Counted from the stretch's first letter, positions 1 to 11,399 are shown. The stretch: DNA of 64,000 nt from Sclerodactyla briareus (GCA_026419785.1 JAODTK010005561.1:62001-126000), one strand, 5' to 3'. Made by a program: numbers and translations. Notes: generated by a model not told the origin, from the sequence alone.

Positions 1-16
1 AGAAGAGTCTGTCACG
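1..16 (+). CDS. Possible 3' end of an exon cut by the window edge
   Basis: The first 16 bases are followed directly by a good donor, GTGAGT, at position 17. Too little is present to assign a domain. The next recognisable exon is 3.6 kb downstream. Confidence 0.2.
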
Positions 17-3000
17 GTGAGTACCTGTGGATCCTGTGGAGGGGAGCAACATGGTTAGTTTGTTCAGTTTAGTTTAGTTCAGTGAAAAAAGGTCCGGAGG
101 ACAAATCCTCAGGAGCAACCCTGAACCACAATACCCAAAAGGAAGAACAATCTAGATGCCTGAAGAATTCGCTCACAATTTTTGAAAATTAATTAAGATG
201 TTTCTGAATGCATTAACACCAATTAGACAGAACAACATCCTCGGGAAGGTTATTCCACCCACTAATAACTCTCTGCCAGAAGAAATTCTTTTGAGTGTCC
301 AATCTATAGCGTTTACCATGAAGCTTGAGGCAATGACCCCTATTTGTGGTAACTTTGGAAAACTCTGAGAAATAGGGGAGAATGCCCTCAAAGCCATTAA
401 CAATTTTTTTCCTGGTTGGACTGCCTGTTGGTTAGTTGGATGTTTGATTGGTTAAGTATCTGGAAGATGAAATGATTATCATGCAACAGGCAACATTACA
501 AATACATACTCTCTCTCCAACCAGCAAAGTTTCTTTCTTAGGATGACTGGAACCGACATCCACATATTTGCACAATTCCTGGTTTGCAACCAACTAAGGG
601 CCCTTGAAGGTCCAGGAAAGCAGACTGGATAGTGATTCAAAATTTACATCATTCTCAAGCTCCATGTTTTCAAATCTCAATATCATCTTTTATGCGTCGT
701 CTCATCAGGTGGTTGATGCTGTCGCTCATCACCTGATAAACTAAGGAACGATGTATACCACTACAACAATTTTCTCCCCAGCCTATGGAGCCAATCGAGG
801 GGTTTGATTCCATGTTGGATCGGCACTCCAATATGTTTAGGATTGCTGCTGCACCGTCTGTGAGAGGAATGGGACTGATGAAGCCAGGTAAGATACACTG
901 GATATCTCTCAACAATAGTGGTATTAAATGCATTGTCTACTCTCTCCACTGGCTCCTCTATCAGTGCCCCCACTATTCGGCCTCCGAGTCCCATTCTAGC
1001 ATTTTCCCCATATTCTTACGGGTCATCCCATCTTTCTCTCACCCACTGTATTGAAGCTGTTAGGCACATTATTGGCACAAAATCACTCAATTGGAGAAAA
1101 TCACCACCCTTGAGATAACACTTGAATTGGTCTTGATAACAGTAATATGGATGCTCAAAATGAGAGGGAAAAGATTACGTTTCTACATGGGAGATAACCT
1201 GTGCCAATTAGATCGCTGTATTTCAAATGTGAAAGGTCAATTGTGGTCAATGAAAAATACAGAAACACCGTTCATCATCCCACAGAGAGAGGCAATAACT
1301 GGCAATTTGGCATCTCCCCTTGTAAGATCATTATAGTCTGTTTTCCATGGTGTCTCTGCTTGAAATATTTGGGAAGAACATTTTTTCACAATAGCCTTCC
1401 AAGCATTTCATGAGGACAGTATTGCGATTGTGATTGGTCATCCCATCCCATTCTATTTTGAGGAAAAATCAAACAACCATGTTACTTTTTTTTTTATACA
1501 TTGCATGAGATTGGAATAACTGTTTGCATGTTCGAATAAAGGCCCTCCAAAAACTTGAAATCAGTTTCTCATGCTAGCAGTGGAGTGGCTAAGAAGCTGT
1601 TGTTTTCAGGTCCAGTCTTAAAGCATGTACAATGCCATGTGTTTGCAAAAGTTACCCCTTTTAGTCAGTACGTGGAAAAAAAATTATCCTAACATGGCTA
1701 AATATTCCTATTAGTGATAAAAAAAAAAAAATACATTGTAAGAGGCTATCGCATCTGTGTGTGCAAAGGGTGTCATAGTGATCCTTGAGCAGTGTCCAAT
1801 GCATATTCAAAGATATTGATGAACAATAATTCAATTTCTTTAGAGAGAAAAGGCCATGAATTTGTTCCATTGAAAGGATTATCGACCCTGACAGGACTCA
1901 AGTCCTCTATCGGCATTGACCACAAACTGGTTTACAAAAAGTTCATTTCATTACAGGTGGGTCATCTTTGTTTTTTATGTGAAAGGGTAACCAAACTATT
2001 GTGTGAGGGAGTATAATGAGCCACTGTATAACAATAATCCTCCATGAAGGCACTATATATCCTTGAGTCATCACAAATTATAGAGTAAAGAAGTGGCAGT
2101 GCATCTATGGTGCTCTAGCAATGGGTACATATGGGGCATTCTATATTTTAACCCAAAAGGATGTGGTCACATAAACACTGGCGGGGAATGGATACATAGA
2201 ACAATATGTCAGAGTTGCATCATGGCTGGGATGAGTGAGCCTTCGAAAAGCCTTTGTGCAATTCCGTTCGGATTTGTTGAGGAATGAGTCTCTATGGTAA
2301 ATGTCATTTGCCTTATTTTATCAGTTGAAATCATCTGGATTACGGTGACCAGACATGCAGCTTCTGTTCATAATGTTGCATATTATTATGTCATTAATGT
2401 ACTCTCATTGCTGCCCTAGTTCCTAGTTCTACCCCATATGTTTCTCTTGTATAGTCCCACTATTCCGCCCTGCCTTGTGAATATTTTCATCAACCATTCC
2501 AACCTTTTGCACCTTCAAGAACAGTTTGCTATCTATGCACTTGATTTGGCATTAGCACTCTCACCTGATACATGCTCCAAGGCAAATATGTCATTCATCC
2601 ATGTCTTCCCTGGCACAAAATCCAGCACTGCCCATCCATAGACCATTTAGAAACATCCTTAGCAAGTGATCCATTCACTTCTTCATAGCAGTATACTTTT
2701 TGAAGTTGGTCAATATGTTTGAACTGCTTCTTATAAACCAATAGCATCTATTCCATATTTTCCCACCAACACCCTTTCTGCTTCTTATGTTTGTGACATT
2801 TGTAGTATGAATTTCACAAACTCCAGCACTTGCTTATACACCACAGGTTGATTCATTGCCCTAAAGCACATTTTCACCGTATGAGCACCAATGGGTTAGG
2901 CTCCCGGTAAGTACATCACGGAATGCAGCACGGCTTTTATGCTATTCTAATGATTAGTACTTTTTCACTGTACCTCACCTAAACTGCTGCTCTTGGTAAG

Positions 3001-3606
3001 TATTTCAGCAACTGAGAAGAGGAAGCATCCACTACCCCAAAGTGTTATATTTTAGCTCATAGCACCAAAGTGTGACAATTCCAATGCTCCTAACACATTT
3101 TACCTGCCTACCTGGCACCAGTTCTCACTGCTCCTCGTGAGAACGCCAGTAAAACCTCACCTGCTTATACCATCCACAACACCAAAGTGTGATGCTCCTG
3201 CTCCTAGCACATCTTTACCATACCTGGCACCAACTTGTACCTAAGTATCCCTAGCCTAAGCCCCTCGGCATGCTTATACCATCCACGTCATCAAAGTATT
3301 GTGATTTTGCACTGTTTCTGGTAGTATTGTACCAATTTTGACATCTCCCTGCTTAACCTTCTGTGGCTCACCTTGCACTGACGAGGACTTCACCATCATT
3401 CCTATCGCCTGTCTGCTCCATCCGTATCAACATCAACCATTGTCACCCACCCGTATTCGTCTCAACCATTCATGGCACTCCTGTGAACCATCCATGGCAC
3501 TGTGTGGCTTCAACCATTCACCTCACTAGGACTGGCAAGCACCTGCAGAGAGAAAAAACTGAAATGGTTACCCCAGTCTATAAAAATGTCAAAACCTCCC
3601 AACAGC
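17..3606. other. Long intron or intergenic stretch without a recognisable domain
   Basis: No Ig or FN3 signature is seen on either strand. A pair of imperfect repeats of about 117 bp (near 3063 and 3180) shares the words CACCAAAGTGTGA and CCTGGCACCA. On the minus strand around 2700-2890 a 35-codon open stretch is followed by stops and may be an old transposon relic, but I cannot name it. A segment at 776-888 is flanked by acceptor-like and donor-like sequences but matches no domain. Confidence 0.5.
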
Positions 3607-3885
3607 CCCAGCATTTGAGTTTACCGAGGAACTCCATGAGGTCCCAAGAATTACCGCTGACGTGATCACGCTGGTCTTTGAGACATCCAAACCGGCCGCC
3701 ACAACCTGGTTTTAGGGACAAAGAGAAACTCCATACCTGTCCCAAGTATGAGATCAATCAGATGAGGAAGGATACGGCATCAGCTCCTCATCCACGACGT
3801 TGCTCCTGATGAACAGGCCATTTATTCAGTTGAAGCAAAAACAGAAGAGGCGAAATTCTAACAGCCTCACAAGTGGCCCCTACAG
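3607..3885 (+). CDS. Ig (I-set) domain exon 1, frame-broken
   Basis: This exon is hidden because indels break it in at least three places (near 3712, 3760 and 3860). Read piecewise it gives PAFEFTEELHEV, then TTWF, DKEKL, KYEI, LLIHDVAPDEQAIYSVEA, and a tail like SLTVAPTG. That order matches the A, C, C', D, E, F and G strands of an I-set Ig. The usual B- and F-strand cysteines appear replaced (LVFET and IYSVEA), as in many titin Igs. The acceptor is CAACAG at 3601-3606 and the donor GTAGAC at 3886. The 279 bp length is right for one phase 1-1 Ig exon. Confidence 0.65.
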
Positions 3886-4635
3886 GTAGACTAGTGCAAG
3901 GAAATACTTCATCTTCCTTCTTCTTTCAACTTTTTCTTATTACTCCACACTCCTGGTTTTTTTTTGTCCTCGATCCTCAAAAAGTGGAGGTACAAGCTTT
4001 TCCTGCAAATCAGGACGGTTGTTTCGTCCTCATTATTGCAACTCCTTTTCTGTTCCCTGCAAAGGTCCTTATTGAACTGAATTCCTAGTTGGACTGAATT
4101 CCGATCCTTTGTCATTCTGAGCAATATTGTCTGCCTAAATACACTCTTTTTCACACTCTAGTTTCCTCGACTCTTCACCCACTTTCAGATCTTACATCAT
4201 TTTGAATAGATACAGTTGTCTTGTTTCAACTGTTTTCTTTAGAATCATACTTTATTCAACCTGTCATGTGTTGTAGGTAGAATTGAAGGCAAGTATACTG
4301 AATGTTTGCAGTTTGTTTTAGAAGGTGGGGGAAATCCCCTCCGAATGTGCTGTGAGAGTAGATGTGCCTTTCTTCCATGTTCAAAGACAAAAGGCTCTCC
4401 TCTTCTGATGAACTTTTTTCCATGTGTTAAGCTGTTGGCGCACATCTGGCGAACAATAGGCCTAGGGGGTACAATGCAGATTTAGCACAGGTGATCTCTG
4501 TGAAAAATTCAAACTCCTGGTAAGTTTTGTGTGATTCTTTGTTAAATTATTCACCGCTCAAACCATTGTGATTGTGATATTTTCATCCTCACGATCAACA
4601 AGGTTTTCTGACATGTTGCTATTTCTCCTATCTAG
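3886..4635. other. Intron
   Basis: AT-rich intron between the first two Ig exons. A pyrimidine-rich stretch near 3910-3970 is the only compositional feature; I see no repeat or hidden exon. Confidence 0.5.
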
Positions 4636-4911
4636 AAGTGAAGCCCAATTTCCATAAGCCACATTGCGATGTGAAGATAGAGGAAGATAAGCCTGCTGAG
4701 TTTGTCTGTGATATCTCTTCCCCTGACGTGGAAGAAAAGGATGTCAAATGGTTTGTGGGCGATGAGGAGATCGTACCTAGCGAGAAATTTGTCATCCAGA
4801 AGAAAGGTCGGAAACTCTCTCTCATCGTACAAGATGTCGGAGTTGAAGATGCTGGTGAATACACGGTCAAGGTTAAGGACACTGAGTCCAAGGCTGCCTT
4901 GACAGTTGAAG
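4636..4911 (+). CDS. Ig (I-set) domain exon 2, intact
   Basis: An uninterrupted 276 bp exon encodes a complete Ig: KPNFHKPHCDVKIEEDKPAE at the N-terminus, a B-strand cysteine in EFVCDISSP, the core tryptophan in DVKWFVGDEEI, KFVIQKKGRKLSLIVQD for strands D-E, and EDAGEYTVKV for strand F. The F-strand cysteine is replaced by valine. The acceptor is CTATCTAG and the donor GTACAG; both junctions are phase 1. It is one of the few exons in the window with no frame break, and so a good anchor for the reading frame. Confidence 0.9.
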
Positions 4912-5768
4912 GTACAGTATGATGCAAAATGTCATTAAATTTGTTAGTAAAATAGAAGTATCTCCAATCAAAGGCCTGTGAACACTGTCAACATGTTGCA
5001 CAACCTGTTGCTGAAATGCGTTTGTGTCCGGAAATGTTGACACTGTATACAGAGTGAAACAAGAGGCAGCATGTTGTGAAATCATGTGGCGCAACTTGTT
5101 GCCAATAAATCACAGTTCGGCAACATGTGTCCGAGCTCCAATTGATCATGTACAAGAGAATTGTGCCCAGGTATATCGGCAACATGTTTCCGGCAACTTG
5201 TTGTGCAACATGCGCGACATGTTGTGTAACATGTTGACAATGTACACAGGCCTTTACTTTTCTCTGATTGATTGTCTGTAAATGTACAATGCAACATTCA
5301 GATAGTTGGCTTTGAAATGTGATAGTTAACAAATATCACAATATTTCAAATAATGTCTGATGTTAAATATATAAAAGAACATGTCAAGTTACATCAAGTC
5401 CATCCCCTCTCCTGGATCTTTGCAAATGCACAGTCGCCAGCGGCATATTATAAATCAGTGTGGGTTTAACCAATGCTGAAATATGCTTTATGCAACTACA
5501 ATTCATTGTGACTGTCTGGCATGTATAATCCATATGCCCAAGTCATATCTTCTAGCTCTAATTGGTATAGCAAAACAACAAGACAGAAACCTACTCCCTC
5601 CTCCCCATTCTCCTCTTCCCCCCTTCCTCCCCATCACACCTTCTCGACAAAACCTCAAATGACAATCCTGGCAACACTTCATTCATTCCCGATCATAATG
5701 AACATATGGGTGTACATCGAACATCTGAGGGCCAGCTTTGGAATCTGGATTTCAAAAAACTTCCACAG
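4912..5768. other. Intron holding a palindromic element
   Basis: The first part is taken up by the foldback element described separately (4970-5255). The rest is AT-rich, with a C/T-rich run at 5595-5645; nothing coding is seen. Confidence 0.5.
4970..5255. mobile_element. Palindromic foldback/MITE-like element
   Basis: The left end (AAAGGCCTGTGAACACTGTC from 4970, then AACATGTTGCACAAC) is the inverted copy of the right end (5215-5255), and the pairing continues inward with many CAACATGTTG words. The whole 286 bp can fold into one long hairpin with a few mismatches. No transposase is encoded. This is the structure of a non-autonomous DNA transposon; the family is not recognised. Confidence 0.6.
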
Positions 5769-6052
5769 AAATACCACTTGAGTTCACCACCACCCTTGAG
5801 GACGCAGAAAGGTTCCGAAGAAGTTCCAGAAGTGACTCTTGAATGTGAGGTCAGTAAGGACAAACCTGAGGTCACTGAGGTCACCTGGAAGAAGGGCAAG
5901 GACACCTTATCACCAGAGGATGAGAAATATGTTATAAAGAAAGAAGGACGGAGACTATCGCTGACTATCAAAGATGTCACACACCTGAAGACACCGGTGA
6001 ATACACCTGCATTGTTGGAGACAAGAAACTGCTGCAAATGTCACTGTTGAAG
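5769..6052 (+). CDS. Ig domain exon 3 (copy 1 of the repeated Ig), frame-broken
   Basis: Encodes VPEVTLECEVSKDKPEVTEV, TWKKGKDTLSPEDEKYVIKK and EGRRLSLTIKDVT. The B-strand cysteine and core tryptophan are clear, and the F-strand cysteine is recoverable from the paralogue at 6500. Frame breaks: one extra base near 5810, a two-base CA insertion near 5980 (CACACACCTG instead of CACACCTG), and a missing A near 6032. The acceptor is TTCCACAG and the donor GTATGT. Nearly identical to the next Ig exon, so the duplication is recent or kept alike by conversion. Confidence 0.82.
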
Positions 6053-6499
6053 GTATGTATATGTGCTCGTTTCACAACACACACCTGGAGAAAAAGTTCA
6101 GGCAGAACCCATTCCATTTGTAGATCAAGACAATTCAATACTACTCAGTACATAGTTTTACCTTCTTCGGAAAATATGGTTTACACTACAAGCAATTGAT
6201 GCTTGACGAAATATCCCTCCCGAACAGTACCAGAAATTACCTTATATAGCTTTCCAAGAAAATGTTATAAATCAACTTTCAATCTAAATAGTGCTTCGCA
6301 GATATTAAGGGAGTATTTCGATTTGTTGCTCTTCATTTGTTCCTGTTTTTTTATGAAGAGGAAAACTTGGCTTTGGTCAAAATAAACTTTTTTAGTGGTC
6401 ACATGGAGTTTGTAAGATATCCAGAACAACTCACAAAGTACTATGTGGCTGTTTAGGACATTTCTATCTAATTCTTGTTAAATTATCCATGCTTCACAG
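6053..6499. other. Intron (empty-site paralogue of the SINE-bearing intron)
   Basis: The sequence around 6236-6250 matches, in divergent form, the flanks of the SINE insertion in the following intron (6950-6965 and 7354-7370). It therefore preserves the pre-insertion state. No coding signal is seen. Confidence 0.5.
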
Positions 6500-6780
6500 A
6501 AGTACCCCTCGAATTCACATCACCTCTTGAGGACAAACAAGTACCAGAAGAAGTTCCAGAAGTGACTCTTGAATGTGAGGTCAGTAAGGACAAACCTGAA
6601 GTCACTGAGGTCACCTGGAAGAAGGGCAAGGACACCTTATCACCAGAGGATGAGAAATATGTGATAAAGAAAGAAGGACGGAGACTATCGCTGACTATCA
6701 AAGATGTCACACCTGAAGACACTGGTGAATACACCTGCATTGTTGGAGACAAAGAAACTGCTGCAATGTCACTGTTGAAG
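6500..6780 (+). CDS. Ig domain exon 4 (copy 2 of the repeated Ig)
   Basis: The best preserved of the five copies: EVPLEFTSPLEDKQVPEEVP, then LECEVSKDKPEVTEVTWKKG, then PEDTGEYTCIVGDKETAA. Both disulphide cysteines and the core tryptophan are present. The frame is open to the last strand, where one base is missing (GCAATGTC against GCAAATGTC in copy 1), and the exon/donor junction GAAGTAAGT has lost one G relative to the other copies. The acceptor is GCTTCACAG. Confidence 0.87.
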
Positions 6781-7600
6781 TAAGTTTTTGTGTTTGCTGA
6801 TCCATCTTGGAAAACTTTTTATGCATGCCTATTACTGTTTGTAATCAAGATAAATATAATACTCAGTTCCTAATTCGAAGTGTTTTAGAAAGTATGGTTA
6901 ACAATATGAGCAGAAGATGTTTAACAAAAAGTCCCCACCAATAGTTCCGAAAATTACCTCATATTGGGAGGCGAATTAGCTCCGACGGTAGAGCTCCCGA
7001 CTATGAAGCCACTGATTGCAAGTTCAGAGCCCAGTAGAAGCCCAAGGATCTTCTCTGTAGTGTTGTTGGACGTGGCATTTCTCCTGAAATTTTCCAAGCC
7101 ACCCACATGTAAAAGTGGGTACCTTGTGAAGCTTAGATAGTGCTGTCTATAGCTGCCCTATTGAGAAGTCCCTGGGGACACGGTAAAATGCATACTGAAA
7201 TGTGCGTTGGGAGTCAACAAACTGAAAATGCATGCTGTCTAGTACGATGTCTAGTAAAGTGGGTGTGACAGTCCTGTATAATCGAAGGTGATATTTGTGA
7301 AGCACTTTGAGCATGTGGCAAAGCGCTATATATGCACTGGATATTATTATCATTATATAGCTTTTTAGATTTTTGGGGGGTGAAATTCATTTTTAATGTA
7401 AGTGCTTCTGCGAATAAAATATTAGGAAGTATTAAGGATTTGGTCTCTGTATTCTAATCGGAGAGGAAGAACATGCCTTTTGATCAAAATGCCAACATTC
7501 CTGGTGTCACAGGCATCTTGTTAAGATCACGAAAAACGTTGTGGCTATTGAGGACTTTTTAATTCTAAGTTTTGTGGAATTAATCCACGCTTTAACAAAG
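6781..7600. other. Intron carrying a tRNA-derived SINE
   Basis: About half of this intron is the SINE described separately. The flanks match the preceding intron. Nothing else is recognised. Confidence 0.5.
6966..7354 (+). mobile_element. tRNA-derived SINE
   Basis: The 5' head reads like a tRNA: an A-box-like TTAGCTCCGACGGTAGAGC and, about 35 bases on, a B-box-like GTTCAGAGCCC. The 3' end has AAGCGCTATATATGCACTGG followed by an ATT-rich tail (ATATTATTATCATTAT), a tail style common in marine invertebrate SINEs. The paralogous intron lacks it, so it is an insertion. It is not a functional tRNA gene: the arms do not pair well and there is a long unrelated body. Confidence 0.7.
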
Positions 7601-7873
7601 TAACCACTTGAATTCACGTCCCGCTCTTGAAACCAACAAGTACCTGAAGAAGTTCCAGAAGTGACTCTTGAATGTGAGGCAGTAAGGACAAACCTGAAGT
7701 CACTGAGGTCACCTGGAAGAAGGGCAAGGACACCTTATCCCAAGAGGATGATAAATATTGATAAGGAAGAATGACGGAGATATCCTGACTATCAAAGATG
7801 TCACACACCTGAAGACACTGTGAATACACCTTCATTGTTGGAGACAAAAAACTGCTGCAAATGTCCTGTGAAG
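7601..7873 (+). CDS. Ig domain exon 5 (copy 3 of the repeated Ig), frame-broken
   Basis: Aligns along its whole length with the Ig exons at 5769 and 6500 (CCTGAAGAAGTTCCAGAAGT, then GTCACCTGGAAGAAGGGCAA, then GACTATCAAAGATGTCACAC). It carries many small losses: one base near 7680, CCCAAGAGGATGATAAATAT near 7740, and several between 7760 and 7865. The acceptor position reads AACAAAG instead of CACAG. The donor GTATTA is present. Either a decaying copy or an error-rich consensus. Confidence 0.72.
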
Positions 7874-8470
7874 GTATTATATGTGTCTGTGGCTGTGCAG
7901 AACCAATATATTTTACAAGGTTGTACTTTCAGAAATCAACAAACCGTATCTGGGGTACAATTCCTAAAATGTTCTACCTCACACTAAACTTCTGTATACA
8001 TTTCAGAAATTTGAAAAACAGCGTAGCACCTGAGAGTCTTGGTTTGATGGCACTGCCACCCATGCCTCCTCCATGGTATCAAATATTTAACATATTTTTG
8101 TGGTTTCGGAAATATTTTACTGCATCTTTGCTTATTTTGAACGTGTGCTAAACAATAAAGCTTTCTTTGGCAAACATTCCATTTTCATCTAGAAATACTT
8201 CATACAGCCTTTCAAATAATGCAAAAAACATTAACATTATTTCATCATGAGGTGTTCCAAAATTTAAAACTTGATATTACTAATGTTCATTGACTGAATT
8301 TCTCCCATTCATCATTTTGACTGAATTGTGCTCAATTAAACTTTTTTTGGTGAGTTCATATTGAAAACCTTTTCCCACACTCTGGGAAGATCCAGCATAG
8401 CTCTGAAAATGGGGGGTCAGGGAAAAAGCTGTGCTCGCTTAAGGCAGTGACATTTACTATGCTTTTGCAG
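7874..8470. other. Intron
   Basis: AT-rich intron. I see no repeat, RNA or hidden domain. Confidence 0.5.
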
Positions 8471-8751
8471 AGATACCACTTGAATTCACATCACCACTCG
8501 AAGACAAACAAGTACCTGATACGTCCAGAAGTGACCCTAGCATGTGAGGTCAGTAAGGAAGACCTGAAGCACTGAGGTCACATGGAAGAAGGCAGGACCC
8601 TTATCAATCACCAGAGATGAAAATATGTGAGAAAGAAAAGATGGGAAGGAGACTAATCACTGACTATCAAAGACTTCACCCTTCAAGACACTGGTGAATA
8701 CACCTGTATTGTTGGAGACAAAGAACTGGGCTGAAAATGCACTGTTTGAAG
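8471..8751 (+). CDS. Ig domain exon 6 (copy 4 of the repeated Ig), frame-broken
   Basis: Begins EIPLEFTSPLEDKQVP after a good acceptor (GCTTTTGCAG). It continues with recognisable blocks for the B strand (CATGTGAGGTCAGTAAGG), C strand (GTCACATGGAAGAAGG), E strand (ACTGACTATCAAAGAC) and F strand (GGTGAATACACCTGTATTG). At least six indels relative to the 6500 copy break the frame. The donor is GTTGGC, a weaker form than in the other copies. Confidence 0.75.
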
Positions 8752-9814
8752 GTTGGCTATGTACATTCAGTATTGGATGTGAAAGTAGCTATGAATAGGC
8801 TTATTAATTAATGGAACATGATTTTTGAACATAGGCAGTTTATCAATTTCCCCCAAAGAATAACTGATTATTTTTCAAGTGTACACAACTTTTTGTAGAG
8901 GGCTCTCGGGAAAATTAACCGTGAAAAACATACTTGAATTTCGGAATGTAATATATTTCTTTATTTGAGGCCTTTCATAAACAAGTATTCAATGGTGAAT
9001 ATGGAACATTTTTGTCTCGCCTGAATAAAATTCAGGATAAAGCTCAGTGGTCACTAGGTTTATGTGTGGTGTCTGTAATGTGTGTGTGTGGGGGGTTTGG
9101 TAAATGGTGGAAACTGAGGTAACACCAATAATTTGTACACTTGTCATCGCGAGGTACCCCCGACAAACGAGGAATACCTCGTTTTAGAATAAAGGGCATT
9201 GAGGGCACTCTCTGCACATCGCAATCTCGCGAAATGTGCTGTTGAATCATTGAGCAACTTTCCTCCGTTATGCGGTAGAAAGTCCTACCACGCTTACACA
9301 CGTTGTGTACGTTATTCTATTACTTGAATTTTTACAGTAGCTCTTTCTTTCTTTCCTGCTGCGATATCTTTTCAGTATAAGCCATTACCACTCGGTACCA
9401 CTGTAAAAGTTGTATCTCCTGGCTTATTTCGGAGGGATACGAATTCCGGAGGGATAACGCATTGGATAATGGAAATAAGTATGTTTTTTCCTTGTTTTGG
9501 TAGGTGAAAACACACTACACCCCCATTTTCCATTCCACCATAGACAAGTATGTGTGTGTGGGTGTGTGTGTCACACTTTCTCTTTAGCAGAATATCTTTC
9601 GCACCGTGAGTGCAATTGTGACAAATTTTCAGGGTAGCATCGGGGTTGGGTGAACACGATCTGATTAAGTAAGGTAATTAGCCTTTTTATTGTAATTCAT
9701 TTTTAGGCCGTTAGCAAGACTACGAATGAACCATAGGTGTATGGTGACTTGGTTTGGCACATAGATGCAGGATATAAGGTAGATGATACGATTAGATTTT
9801 CAGCCTAATACATA

Positions 9815-10170
9815 CTGATTAAGTCATCTAATTTGCATAATTTATGCAAAATTCAAAAGTTTGTCGATTTTCACGAAACTTGGTGAATATGGTCTAACTT
9901 CAGTCCCAAAACTTTTAACAATGATTCGGGTCAATGGAGGTCTGATTCAACGTACCTAATTTGCATAATTCATGCAAAATCTTCAAGTTGCTTGGATTTT
10001 CATGAAACCTGGTGGGTATGGTACGAGCTCCAAAAAAATTTATCATGGATTCAGGGTCACTGAGTCATTCAACGTGTCTAATTTGCATAATTTATGCATA
10101 AATCTGAAGTTTGCCGGATTTTTGTGAAAACTTGGTAATTGCCTAAAGTTGCATAATTTAGGCAATTTTA
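9815..10170. repeat. Tandem repeat, about 120 bp x 3
   Basis: The phrase CTAATTTGCATAATTTATGC recurs three times (near 9827, 9955 and 10078), each followed by TTTTCACGAAACTTGGTGA-like and CAAAACTTTT-like words. A related unit lies in another intron at 31085-31240. Confidence 0.65.
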
Positions 10171-10289
10171 ATTTAGTTCACATTTCCCAAACTTTTTACT
10201 CCTTAGAGACTTGTTTTATAATCCGGCCTTTTTCAAATTTGAATTGGTCACTGGTTAGTAGGCTGTTTCTGTAAACTAATTACCGACAT

Positions 10290-10920
10290 TTTTGAGCGAC
10301 ACATGGAATGCCTTGTAATTGTTTGCATGGTGACTATAGAAGTAAACACTGATCACGCAACCTTGGTACGCCGAACACTGGGGCGATCCCCTTGTTTATT
10401 TCTCTCACACTTGATGTGTGTGTTCCCCATTAGTGAATACATGGACCCTATCAACTTAGGGTCAGGTAAAGGTCATTTGAGGTCACTAGAATGCAAAGTC
10501 TAAAATCATTATGAACATGGTAAGCCCAGAAGGCTTGGTCCTATTGAGCTGAAATTTGTGCATGACCCTCTCGTGTGCCTTGTAAAACATGATAACCAAC
10601 ACCACCTGGATGGATGAAGCCACACTTGTAAATGGGTACCCAGGATGAGTACATGAACCCTATTGTTTCAGGACCAGGTCAAAGGCAATCTGTGGTCCAT
10701 AGAGAAGTATGATAACCTGATGATCAGGATTAATCCAGAATACTCAGATGGAATTTGGTATGCAGCTTTCTTATGGAGAGTACATCTTTTTTATGTGGAT
10801 TACAGGGTCATTCTCAGGAAAGATACTTGCCCCACATGGATGGATACAGCTCAATGGTGTGTGGGTTCTCTATGGGCTCTACTGTTATGGGGTTTCAGGT
10901 TAAATGTCATCTGAGGTCAT
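10290..10920. repeat. Interspersed intronic repeat with units of about 200 bp
   Basis: GAGTACATGAACCCTATTG, GGTCAAAGG and ATCTGAGGTCA words recur about every 200 bp (near 10435, 10645 and 10890). The same vocabulary returns at 60660-61160, so this is a dispersed family. No ORF or terminal structure is seen. Confidence 0.45.
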
Positions 10921-11115
10921 TGACCATCAAGTCAACCAATAACTAAACCTAAAATTTGCTGGTTCTTGTTTAAGGACTTGAACTTGAATTCAAATTACCT
11001 CGTGAACATTTGGAGTGGTAGAAACACCAAACCTGGAGGGTTGTTGTATGAGGCATGCAGAAGTTTGGCACTGCTGCGGACTATTTGCATTGTCACCTGT
11101 ACTTGATTCCCCCAG

Positions 11116-11399
11116 AGATACCACTCGAATTCACATCACCTCTTGAAGACAAACAAGTACCTGAAGAAATTCCAGACGTGAATCTGGAATGTGAGGTCAG
11201 TAAATACAAACCTTGAGGTCACTGAGGTCACTTGGAAGAAGGGCAAGGACACCTTATCACCGGAAGATGAGAAATATGTGATAAGGAAAGACGGAAGAAG
11301 ACTATCACTGACTATCAAAGATGTCAAGTCTGATGATGCTGGTGAATACACTTGTGCTGTTGGAGACAAGGAAACTGCAGCTAAAGTGACATGTTGAAG
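11116..11399 (+). CDS. Ig domain exon 7 (copy 5 of the repeated Ig)
   Basis: EIPLEFTSPLEDKQVPEEIP, LECEV, VTEVTWKKGKDTLSPEDEKY, DGRRLSLTIKDVKSDDAGEY and TCAVGDKETAAKV are all readable. There is one inserted base near 11213 (AAACCTTGAGG) and one near 11390 (GACATGTTGAAG). It is the most diverged of the five copies (K-S-D-D in place of T-P-E-D before the F strand), and lies 2.6 kb from its nearest copy. The acceptor is CCCCCAG and the donor GTATAG. Confidence 0.85.

Larger units (their letters stand above)
8752..11115. other. Intron with tandem intronic repeats
   Basis: A 2.4 kb intron. It holds TG-rich microsatellites (9070-9090, 9551-9571), the 9815-10170 tandem repeat and the 10290-10920 repeats described separately. 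No coding exon is seen. Confidence 0.55.

Noticed and set aside
776-888. Possible small exon flanked by TTTTCTCCCCAG and GTAAGA
   Set aside because: The encoded peptide matches no Ig or FN3 feature and there is no paralogue; kept only as a remark in the intron entry.
2420-2890. Possible minus-strand transposon coding relic
   Set aside because: Open stretches are short and broken by stops; I could not tie them to a named transposase or RT motif.
6966-7040. A tRNA gene
   Set aside because: A and B boxes are present but the stems do not pair and the sequence continues into a SINE body.
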